From an uncultured Treponema sp. (GTDB taxonomy: Bacteria > Spirochaetota > Spirochaetia > Treponematales > Treponemataceae), in the NCBI GenBank assembly GCA_905236465.1, contig CAJOQA010000182.1, positions 1 to 14,746 on the forward strand: DNA of 14,746 nucleotides, in the 5' to 3' direction. Position numbers and translations under genes: made by a program. A model generated the notes under the pieces. That model was given only the letters and a program-made list of their open reading frames with translations. It searched no databases and had not been told where the DNA came from. The stretch's first letter is position 1. Each line of letters opens with the position of its first letter. This document shows, piece by piece, positions 1 to 6,437 of the stretch.

Positions 1-1447
1 CATTCCAGAAGGCAATAATCGCATCCCCTTCGTACTTGTCTATAGTGCCGCCGCTTTTCATTATTACATCCGACATCTCACTGGTATATTCATTTAAAAA
101 AGCGGTAAGTGTCGTAGGATCCAATCCCTCCGAAATAGAAGTAAAGCCCTGCACGTCAGAAAAATAGCAGGTAATCTCTTTGCGCTCTCCCCCAAGTTTC
201 AGCTTTGAAGGGTCAGCAACCAAATTATCTATAACCACAGGGCTCAAGTACTGACTAAAGGCAGTCTTTATATACTTTTTTTGCCTACCTTCAGCAAAAT
301 ATCCTACAGTCATCGAAGAAATAAAAGCAAGAAGAAAAGCTGCGCTTGGACCTACATACGCAGCCCATACATTATGCGCAAACAAAGCGTAGCAAAATCC
401 TGTATAAAGCACTAAGGGTACAACAAAAGTCAATGCTGTAACCAAAAAAGCAGACGAGCTTTTCTTAGCAAAAGAAAGGATCAGTATAGAAGCTGCCCCC
501 AAGAGAGACATAAAAAAAATAAGAAGAACATTCGCATAAAGTGGCAGGGGCTTAATTTCATTTGTGTTTTTCAATGTATCAAGCAAAGAAACATGAACTC
601 CCATCCCAGGATAAGACTGCGAAACAGGAGTGCTGCATATATCATAGAGGCCAGGGGCATACACCCCTACAAAAACAGACATGTCTTTGAAGTTTTCAGG
701 CTCAATCATATCCTCATCAAGAACGTGCCCCTTTTTTATCGCATAATATGACATTAAAATCTGCTTTGCGCTATAGGGAATATAATTGTTAAGGCTACGG
801 GCATAACGCAAATTTACAGTCTTATTATTCTCAATTTTCTCCCTCAAGTCATCAGCTGTCAAATCACCGCTAAGATACAAAGAAGCATCCCCTAGCTGAG
901 GGTAAAGGGTATCTTGATAAATAAAGCCGTACCTGTTGCGGCGGGCAACTTTATCTGAATCAAAAACACTGACAACGCTTGCAAGAAGACCAGCTGACTC
1001 TTTTAATTCAGGAATAGGAAAGACTGCTTTTGTATTCTCTTCATCAGTAATAAAATGAACGGCAAGGGCAGTCTTACCAAATTCCTTATTTGCCAGGGCA
1101 AAGTCCTCGTCATCTTTTTGACCGTAAAGCGAAGGTTCCGTGTACATCATATCAAAAGCCACACAAGAAGCCTGTCCCTTATTAAAATAGCGGACAATAT
1201 CACCGTAAGAAGAACGGGGCCAGGGCCAAGACCAACCTAAGTTTTCCTTTGCCCAGTCCAGGCTGTCCTGGTCTATTATCACAACGGCAATATCCTCGTC
1301 AGCAGAAAAAGAAGGGGCGGTAACAAACATCCTGTTGTCATAGGATTTGTATTCAAGAAAGCTGAAAAGCCCTAAGAAATCAAAAGCAAGCACAAGCACA
1401 AAGACCACAAGGCTCAACAGTAGAAAACGCTTGAACAATTTTTTCAT
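1..1447 (-). CDS. CHASE2-domain adenylate cyclase, class III (3' end cut by window edge)
   Basis: Reading the minus strand from ATG at 1447 gives 482 codons with no stop before the window edge, so the C-terminus is missing. The N-terminus has a hydrophobic anchor (about residues 8-30). An extracytoplasmic CHASE2-like region follows to about residue 300, then three membrane spans (about 302-327, 332-358, 362-385), then the start of a class III nucleotide cyclase domain. Both metal-binding aspartates are present: D431 in FSDVQGFTSISE and D475 in KYEGDAIIAFW. K471 sits where adenine-specifying lysine is found in adenylate cyclases (guanylate cyclases have Glu there), so cAMP is the likely product. 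The architecture implies a sensor of an extracytoplasmic signal. The gene follows the M48 protease by 18 nt, with a GGGGTGGG ribosome site, so it is the third gene of that operon. The ligand is unknown. Confidence 0.9.
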   Translation of the reverse strand, partial: MKKLFKRFLLLSLVVFVLVLAFDFLGLFSFLEYKSYDNRMFVTAPSFSADEDIAVVIIDQDSLDWAKENLGWSWPWPRSSYGDIVRYFNKGQASCVAFDMMYTEPSLYGQKDDEDFALANKEFGKTALAVHFITDEENTKAVFPIPELKESAGLLASVVSVFDSDKVARRNRYGFIYQDTLYPQLGDASLYLSGDLTADDLREKIENNKTVNLRYARSLNNYIPYSAKQILMSYYAIKKGHVLDEDMIEPENFKDMSVFVGVYAPGLYDICSTPVSQSYPGMGVHVSLLDTLKNTNEIKPLPLYANVLLIFFMSLLGAASILILSFAKKSSSAFLVTALTFVVPLVLYTGFCYALFAHNVWAAYVGPSAAFLLAFISSMTVGYFAEGRQKKYIKTAFSQYLSPVVIDNLVADPSKLKLGGERKEITCYFSDVQGFTSISEGLDPTTLTAFLNEYTSEMSDVIMKSGGTIDKYEGDAIIAFWN

Positions 1448-1465
1448 AATCCCACCCCTTTTTCT

Positions 1466-2455
1466 TTATTTTATAGAAGCGATTGCTTTTTTAAACCTTG
1501 CCTGCCTAACAGAAGAAGTATCATCTCCGCTCTTCATCTTATACATGAGCACTGCTGGCTTTACAGCCTTTTTTCTAGTTGAAGGGGAAGGATGCGTTTT
1601 TCCCCAACCGGTATTACTGCTACCAAGTTTCTTATCCAAGACATCAAGCATGGCTGTCATGGCTTCCGGGTTATAGCCGGCCTTTGCCATAAGTTCAACA
1701 GCATTACTGTCAGCTTCAAATTCAGAACTTTGCGAATAACCAGAAGAAACAAGGGTATCCGTCAAATCATCTGTTAGCTGAGAAAAAGAAGATGAGGAAT
1801 CACTTTTTCCGTTAGTTGCAATTGTTTTGCTAGTTTCAACAACAGAAAAAAAGGCATCTACAGTTCTAGCTGATTTTATAGACTTTACTGAATGTTCAAG
1901 TTGAATATGAGAAATCTCGTGGGCTAAAACAGCTGCAAGCTGATCTTCAGACTCAGCAGCAAGCACTAAGCCCTTACTAACCAAAATATGACCACCAGGT
2001 GTTGAAACAGCATTTAAATCATTTGAATTAAGGAGGGCAACATGAAAACCATTATAAGGAATAAGTCCATCTGAGTTTATAACAAGAGCCTGACAAATTT
2101 TATTTAAGTAATCTTCAATAGTTGTATTGTTATTTGCCCTTGGCGTACCAGAAAAAATCTTTGCAGCTACAGCCCTACCAATATAATACTTTTGCTCAGG
2201 GGTAATTTCCTCCTTAGCTTTTTCAACTTTTTCACTTGTAGTTAAAATTGAATTCTTTGTGCTTTCCGAAGGGGTAATTCTAGAATCAACAGCTTCACTA
2301 ACCTTTTTAGTTGCTGAGTTTACCTTTTTTTCTGCAGCCTCAGTTTTTTGCTTAATTTTTTCAGTCCAACCGGCCGCATAAAGTTGAGAAAATGACAGTG
2401 AAAGAAATAAAAAAGAAAGAGCTAGAGCTTTACAAACAAAATGACTTTTTTTCAT
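1466..2455 (-). CDS. Exported M48-family zinc metalloprotease
   Basis: A 329-residue protein with a signal peptide (about residues 1-28, ending LYAAG), so it is probably periplasmic. A lysine- and glutamate-rich helical linker (30-85) precedes the protease domain. The zinc motif HEISH is at residues 179-183 and the downstream ExxxD motif, E245-D249 in SEFEADSNA, supplies the third metal ligand. This is the standard M48 (HtpX/BepA-like) arrangement, but there are no membrane spans beyond the signal, so it resembles the soluble BepA/LoiP-like members rather than HtpX. These typically act in envelope protein quality control; that role here is inferred. ATG at 2455 is preceded by GAGGAG, which lies inside the last codons of the upstream SH3 gene, indicating translational coupling. 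The cyclase gene follows 18 nt downstream. Confidence 0.9.
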   Translation of the reverse strand: MKKSHFVCKALALSFLFLSLSFSQLYAAGWTEKIKQKTEAAEKKVNSATKKVSEAVDSRITPSESTKNSILTTSEKVEKAKEEITPEQKYYIGRAVAAKIFSGTPRANNNTTIEDYLNKICQALVINSDGLIPYNGFHVALLNSNDLNAVSTPGGHILVSKGLVLAAESEDQLAAVLAHEISHIQLEHSVKSIKSARTVDAFFSVVETSKTIATNGKSDSSSSFSQLTDDLTDTLVSSGYSQSSEFEADSNAVELMAKAGYNPEAMTAMLDVLDKKLGSSNTGWGKTHPSPSTRKKAVKPAVLMYKMKSGDDTSSVRQARFKKAIASIK

Positions 2456-2458
2456 AGC

Positions 2459-2923
2459 TTACTCCTCATCTCCCATTTTAAGAGAACCTTCAGTCAAAAA
2501 AGACTTTTCAGCACTCTCTGTAACAGAAAGCTTTTCCATTTTGTCTACAGAAGCATAATCTGTCCCCGAAGACTTCTTATATTCATCTTCTATTTCCTGC
2601 GAAAAGCCCTTTCCTGCAAGCGAAATCTCCTTTGCGCTGGCATTAGCAGAACCGGAAGAAGCAATTTTTTTCTTTGTAAGACTAGCAGAATTTACCCAGC
2701 CGGTCGTATTACCAGATTTTACTTGGGACCATTTTCCCTTAGAAGCTACAACGGTAACCTGACTTCCATAAGCTAAAGTCGTTACCGAAGAGGAAAAAAA
2801 TGAAGGGGATTTTTTTACCGTTAACTTTTGCACAGAAACATACTGAATTGAACTTGCAGCTAAAGCAGGCAAAAGCGCGACCAGCAAAACCAAAAAGGCA
2901 ACAAGAAATCTTTTCATTTTCAC
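2459..2923 (-). CDS. Exported bacterial SH3-domain protein
   Basis: A 154-residue protein with a cleavable signal peptide (about 1-23, LLPALAA|SS). A single SH3b-type domain covers about residues 27-85, with the typical features LTVKKSPS, GSQVTVVASKGKWSQVKSG and TTGWVNSASL. The C-terminal 65 residues are polar, lysine- and glutamate-rich, and look disordered or helical. SH3b domains in exported proteins often bind peptidoglycan or envelope peptides; the specific ligand is not visible. The start used is GTG at 2923, seven bases after a GAGG; ATG at 2917 (codon 3) is an alternative with poorer spacing. It is the first gene of the operon and ends 3 nt before the M48 protease start. I found no convincing promoter in the AT-rich DNA upstream (2924-3017). 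Confidence 0.85.
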   Translation of the reverse strand: MKMKRFLVAFLVLLVALLPALAASSIQYVSVQKLTVKKSPSFFSSSVTTLAYGSQVTVVASKGKWSQVKSGNTTGWVNSASLTKKKIASSGSANASAKEISLAGKGFSQEIEDEYKKSSGTDYASVDKMEKLSVTESAEKSFLTEGSLKMGDEE

Positions 2924-3017
2924 TATTTTACCTCATATAAAAACTGTACAAATAAAAAAAAGACAAAAACTAAAAGTTACATTGAAAAAGTTATAAAAAT
3001 CAGACTAAATAAAGAAA

Positions 3018-3090
3018 AGCCAACTACCCGACTTGAACGGGTCACCTGCTCTTTACGAGGGAGCTGCTCTACCGGATGAGCTAAGTTGGC
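3018..3090 (-). tRNA. tRNA-Thr (anticodon CGU)
   Basis: The minus strand folds into a full cloverleaf. The acceptor stem pairs GCCAACT (3090-3084) with AGTTGGC (3025-3019). The D stem is GCTC/GAGC. The anticodon loop CTCGTAA places anticodon CGT at 3057-3055, reading ACG (threonine). The T arm contains GTTCAAGTC. The anticodon stem has a C-A mismatch at its loop-closing pair (31-39). The discriminator base is T and CCA is not encoded. A good promoter lies just upstream and a T-rich stretch follows. Confidence 0.93.
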
Positions 3091-3103
3091 AAAAACTTCC
3101 TTT

Positions 3104-3132
3104 ACTTTATCGGATTTTTAAATTTTGGTCAA
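3104..3132 (-). promoter_or_regulatory. Sigma-70-type promoter for tRNA-Thr
   Basis: On the minus strand a -35 box TTGACC (3132-3127) is separated by exactly 17 bp from a -10 box TAAAGT (3109-3104). The predicted start, near 3097, leaves only about 7 nt of leader before the mature tRNA end. The -35 box directly abuts the REP-like palindrome. Confidence 0.65.
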
Positions 3133-3134
3133 TA

Positions 3135-3202
3135 AGCTAACTTCTTCAGTGTTGAGCTTGTCGAAACAACCATTTCGACAAGCTCAATGACCAAAGTTAG
3201 CT
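3135..3202. repeat. Nested palindrome, REP/BIME-like element
   Basis: A perfect 15-bp inverted repeat, TTGAGCTTGTCGAAA (3152-3166) and TTTCGACAAGCTCAA (3173-3187), has a 6-nt loop. It is enclosed by a second, 9-bp inverted repeat, AGCTAACTT (3135-3143) and AAGTTAGCT (3194-3202). An unpaired bubble of 8 nt on one side and 6 nt on the other separates the two stems. The core TTCGACAAGCTCA is, to my recollection, a sequence that recurs as REP-type repeats in many bacterial genomes. It lies between the transporter operon end (3213) and the tRNA promoter, so it may also terminate or protect the operon transcript. No clear T-run follows it. Confidence 0.7.
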
Positions 3203-3212
3203 CTTCCGTGTA

Positions 3213-4688
3213 CTAGTTCTTATACTGACCTACCAATTCTGGGAAGTCATAATTCTTTTCAACAAAGTACCGTAAGTCAAAATCTTCGTGGGTAACAATA
3301 ACCAGAATAGTAGCATGGACTGCAAGGTAGTCAGAAATAGCCTTCATAACCTGAAGCCTTGTGTCAAAGTCAATGTGGGCAAAGGGCTCGTCAAGCAAAA
3401 GGATATCCGGCTTAGCGGTAAGGGCACGGGCAATATCCATTCTCTTCATTTCACCGGAAGAAAGCTGATTAGGAGTTTCATCCAAGTTTTCTTCTTTCAT
3501 GCCAACTTTCTTTAAGTTCTCAATCAAGTCCTCAACTGTCTCTCCATTACCTTGAGCCGCAATCTGCTCAAAAGACTTGCGGATTGTCAAGTCAGGGAAG
3601 AAAGAGAAGCGGGAATCCTGCTGAACAACGGTCATTCTCTTGCGGAAGGGCTTGAAGTTCTTTGGGTCAAAGCCCTTTTCCTTAGGCTTTATAGCAACAA
3701 GGTCTGAACCTTCCATGAGAATTTGCCCCGAAGTTCCATCCATAAGGCGGAGTATTGCCTTAATCATAGAAGACTTACCGCAACCGGAAGGACCGGTAAC
3801 ACCGTAAACGGTAGACCGTTCAAAGGTAAGGTTAAGCCCCTTAAAGGCCGTGTATTGTCTTTCTCCAAAGATACCGCGTTTCATGTAGGTTTGGGCCACA
3901 TTCTTCAGCTCTATTGCGGTACCAGAAGCCCCCTTCTTTGCCTCAGGCTTCTCATAGCCTTCAAGCGGAGGAACTTCATAATCCTGAATCTTTTGGTCAC
4001 GCAGGATGCAGCGGTTAGACAGGGTAAGGCGGAGGATAAAATCAACATCATGGCTTACCATGATGAAGGTCTTTTCCTTGTCGTTAAGAATTTCTTTGTT
4101 CAAAAACTCAACGAAATTCTTTCTTAAGTTTCTGTCAAGGTTTACTGTTGGCTCATCAAGCAAAATCAGGTTTCCGGTACGGGAAAGAAGAATCATCAAA
4201 GTAATTCTCTGCATTTCACCGCCAGAAAGCTCATCAGGGTACAAGCGGGCAAAGGCCTCAAAGTCAAGGGTAAAATAGGTCTTTAACCTTTGAACAATAA
4301 CATCCCTACAACCTGGAGCCAAAAGATTCATGTTTTGCTCTAGGGTAAGAGAGGGGTTCATTACCATAGCGGTTTCGGCCGGAATGAACATGATGCCTGA
4401 CTGTTCTATCTCTGACCAGGTGTAAAAATCAAGTTTCTTGCCGTTTTCATAACCGGTAATCCCATTGATTTTCATGGTGCCTTCAAAAGTGAAAAGCTGA
4501 GTTGAAAGGATACCTGCTATTGACTTCAAGAAAACAGATTTTCCAGTTCCTGTAATACCCATGATTACAGTGGATGTTCCCTTATTAAAGTTCAGGTTGC
4601 AGTCCTTAAGCATACACCTTTTCCCTAAGTAAATAGAGAAGTTTTCAAGCTCAACAGGAAGCGCTGTCTGTGAATTTTCGTTTTCCAT
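3213..4688 (-). CDS. Peptide-type ABC transporter, fused double ATPase (DppD-DppF-like)
   Basis: A 491-residue cytoplasmic protein containing two complete nucleotide-binding domains that in Dpp/Opp systems are usually separate proteins. Domain 1: Walker A GITGTGKS (44-51), signature LSGGE (154-158), Walker B LILLDEP (174-180), H-loop H213. Domain 2: Walker A GPSGCGKS (299-306), Q-loop around Q356-Q357, signature LSSGE (409-413), Walker B ILLLDEP (429-435), H-loop H467. In domain 1 the segment before MNPSLT reads FIPAETAMVM, so the usual Q-loop glutamine (FQxP) appears to be replaced, probably by A104; the domains may therefore differ in activity. The protein would power the two permeases encoded just upstream; the gap to the preceding gene is 3 nt. 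It is the last gene of the operon, followed by the REP-like palindrome. Confidence 0.93.
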   Translation of the reverse strand: MENENSQTALPVELENFSIYLGKRCMLKDCNLNFNKGTSTVIMGITGTGKSVFLKSIAGILSTQLFTFEGTMKINGITGYENGKKLDFYTWSEIEQSGIMFIPAETAMVMNPSLTLEQNMNLLAPGCRDVIVQRLKTYFTLDFEAFARLYPDELSGGEMQRITLMILLSRTGNLILLDEPTVNLDRNLRKNFVEFLNKEILNDKEKTFIMVSHDVDFILRLTLSNRCILRDQKIQDYEVPPLEGYEKPEAKKGASGTAIELKNVAQTYMKRGIFGERQYTAFKGLNLTFERSTVYGVTGPSGCGKSSMIKAILRLMDGTSGQILMEGSDLVAIKPKEKGFDPKNFKPFRKRMTVVQQDSRFSFFPDLTIRKSFEQIAAQGNGETVEDLIENLKKVGMKEENLDETPNQLSSGEMKRMDIARALTAKPDILLLDEPFAHIDFDTRLQVMKAISDYLAVHATILVIVTHEDFDLRYFVEKNYDFPELVGQYKN

Positions 4689-4691
4689 ATC

Positions 4692-5498
4692 CTACTCCTC
4701 CTTTACATCATTTAAGACAATAAGGAAGGCAATGTTAATCATAACCAACATAGCTGTTGGAACCCAAAAGAAGAACTGGGGGTACTGTCCCATAAGAGCA
4801 GACCTGTATGTTGCAATCAAAGCTCCAGGGCTCTGGTGGGCTGGTGTACCATTAGCCCCGTATCCAAGCTGAAGGATAAAACCAAAGGAACAGTCCAAAA
4901 CCAAAGTTTTAAGCAAAATGCCAGCCGCAACACGGTTAAGGGCATTGCGTACAAGGTCTGTCCTCATCAAAACAGCAAGGATTCTTCCCTTTGGAAAGCC
5001 GTAAGACCGGAAGGAAATTGAATACTTGCGATTGTAAAGGTCAGCTAAGGGAATTGTTATACTTCTTACAGACTCTGGCAAAATTGTCAGCGTTGCCGCA
5101 AGAATAAAAACAAAAAGAGACATAAAAGATGAAACACCAGAATGGTGAGATGCCAAAAAGCCAGAAACAGGAACGTACATGAAAAGCGCAATCAAAATAG
5201 ATGGCACAGATTCAATTACGTTTAAGACATTTGAAAGCCCGCGACCAAAAGTCATAGACCAAACGCTAACATAGCCGAAAAGAACACTTAAAATCATGGC
5301 AAAAACAATTGTTGCAACTAAAGTTATAGAAAGCTCCTTAAAAGCAACAAAAAGCGCATCGAAGTAAAGGCCAGATACATTCTGCACTTCTACAGGCAAG
5401 TGGTTAACAACAACCCAAGAGGGTAGCCAGGAAAGGTAAAGGGGAGATGCCAAAAGCAGAAGGCCAAGCAACTTTAGGATTTTATATTGATTTTTCAT
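4692..5498 (-). CDS. ABC transporter permease, DppC/OppC-like
   Basis: A 268-residue inner-membrane protein with about six hydrophobic spans (about residues 8-26, 58-82, 90-113, 122-142, 190-212, 241-262). The cytoplasmic coupling region is recognisable at about 157-190 (SISFRSYGFPKGRILAV followed by RTDLVRNALNRV), matching the EAA-type loop of DppC-like permeases ('LG...RI..R..LPN'), though it is divergent. ATG at 5498 is preceded by GAGGTGG. The gene overlaps the 3' end of the other permease gene by 17 bp and ends 3 nt before the ATPase gene, so the three are translationally coupled. It should form the channel heterodimer with the 5482-6360 product. It is slightly shorter than typical DppC (about 300 residues) and lacks the usual long N-terminal extension. 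Confidence 0.88.
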   Translation of the reverse strand: MKNQYKILKLLGLLLLASPLYLSWLPSWVVVNHLPVEVQNVSGLYFDALFVAFKELSITLVATIVFAMILSVLFGYVSVWSMTFGRGLSNVLNVIESVPSILIALFMYVPVSGFLASHHSGVSSFMSLFVFILAATLTILPESVRSITIPLADLYNRKYSISFRSYGFPKGRILAVLMRTDLVRNALNRVAAGILLKTLVLDCSFGFILQLGYGANGTPAHQSPGALIATYRSALMGQYPQFFFWVPTAMLVMINIAFLIVLNDVKEE

Positions 5499-6360
5499 AC
5501 CACCTCGGATAAATAAGGAAGAGAATTGTTTTTACCAAAAATGCGACAACGGCATTGACACAAAGAAGTATAAAAACTGACATAATCAAAAGGTCTGTTC
5601 TTGTAGTAACCAAATCGTCAAGTAGCTCTTTACCAAGACCTGGGAAACCGAAGATTATTTCAGCAACAGTTACAGAACCAATAATAGCAGGAACCTTACC
5701 GGCAATATAGGGAATAAAGCGGGGTAAGCTAGAAGAAAAGAGGTAACCTGAATATGTTCCTGGAAGTGGAAAAAAACGACCTAAACTGCGACCTAAGGTA
5801 GAAAAAGTGATTGCGTGGGTAGTTTCAATTTGGGCAAGCATATCTGCCTTTAGAAAGTTTGTTGCATCCCAAGAAAGACCGCCAACAACAACCGTAAGAA
5901 ATGCAATTATAAAAAGCGGGGTGTCGGTACCAATAGTTGCTACTAAAAACCAGAAACCACAGAAAAGGGGGGCAGCTGCAAGAATAGAAGTAATAATATT
6001 TACAAACTTCCCGATTCTTTCAGGAGCCTTAACATCGTGGTGGCTAGCAAGATAACGGGCTGCAACGGCATGGGCTGCACCGCCTAAAGCGATTAAAATG
6101 ATTATTATCAAAGAAAATAAAGCAAGTGGAAGTGTATAAGAAGCACCAGAAGCTATAATCTGACCGGCGGTAAAACCTGCGTGGGTATAATCACCAGGAC
6201 CTACTAAGTTCTTAAAAAAAGAAAGAAATATTTTACCGTACTCATCAACAGACGCTCCGGTAGACAACAAATATAGACCGGTAAGAACAAAAGTTCCAAG
6301 TATGGCAAACAGGATGCCATGCAGAATCAGTTCCTTTACCAAAAAGCGTAGAAAACGCAT
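5482..6360 (-). CDS. ABC transporter permease, DppB/OppB-like
   Basis: A 292-residue inner-membrane protein with about six spans (about 12-33, 75-103, 121-143, 147-165, 222-240, 255-284). The most diagnostic DppB feature is near the C-terminus: TVAEIIFGFPGLGKELLDDL (231-250), matching the family pattern of an acidic residue, an aromatic-rich segment and PGLG. The coupling loop (about 181-215, FSTLGRSLGRFF) is poorly matched to the canonical 'RTARAKGL' helix, so the protein is a divergent family member. Typical DppB is about 310-340 residues; here the large periplasmic loop between spans 1 and 2 is shorter. ATG at 6360 has a strong AAAGGAG site. It follows the binding-protein gene across a 77-bp gap with a hairpin, and overlaps the second permease by 17 bp. 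Confidence 0.88.
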   Translation of the reverse strand: MRFLRFLVKELILHGILFAILGTFVLTGLYLLSTGASVDEYGKIFLSFFKNLVGPGDYTHAGFTAGQIIASGASYTLPLALFSLIIIILIALGGAAHAVAARYLASHHDVKAPERIGKFVNIITSILAAAPLFCGFWFLVATIGTDTPLFIIAFLTVVVGGLSWDATNFLKADMLAQIETTHAITFSTLGRSLGRFFPLPGTYSGYLFSSSLPRFIPYIAGKVPAIIGSVTVAEIIFGFPGLGKELLDDLVTTRTDLLIMSVFILLCVNAVVAFLVKTILFLIYPRWYEKSI

Positions 6361-6381
6361 ATAATCTCCTTTAAAACCAAC

Positions 6382-6421
6382 AAATGGAACCGCCCCGCAA
6401 GAGTTAAGGACGGTTCCATTT
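6382..6421 (-). promoter_or_regulatory. Hairpin between binding-protein and permease genes
   Basis: A perfect 11-bp inverted repeat, AAATGGAACCG (6382-6392) and CGGTTCCATTT (6411-6421), encloses an 18-nt loop. In the transcript it starts 16 nt after the binding-protein stop codon and is followed by a weak U-rich stretch, then the permease ribosome site. In binding-protein operons such structures usually stabilise the upstream mRNA or partly terminate, giving more binding protein than permease; that role here is inferred. Confidence 0.6.
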
Positions 6422-6437
6422 TCCTTAAAATTTACGT

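Noticed and set aside
2924..3017. Promoter for the SH3-M48-cyclase operon
   Set aside because: Several T-rich -10/-35-like words occur, but those with proper spacing would start transcription inside the ribosome site; no choice can be supported.
3018..3202. tRNA-associated integration site of a genomic island
   Set aside because: No integrase gene and no second copy of the tRNA 3' end are seen; the genes on both sides look like ordinary chromosomal operons.
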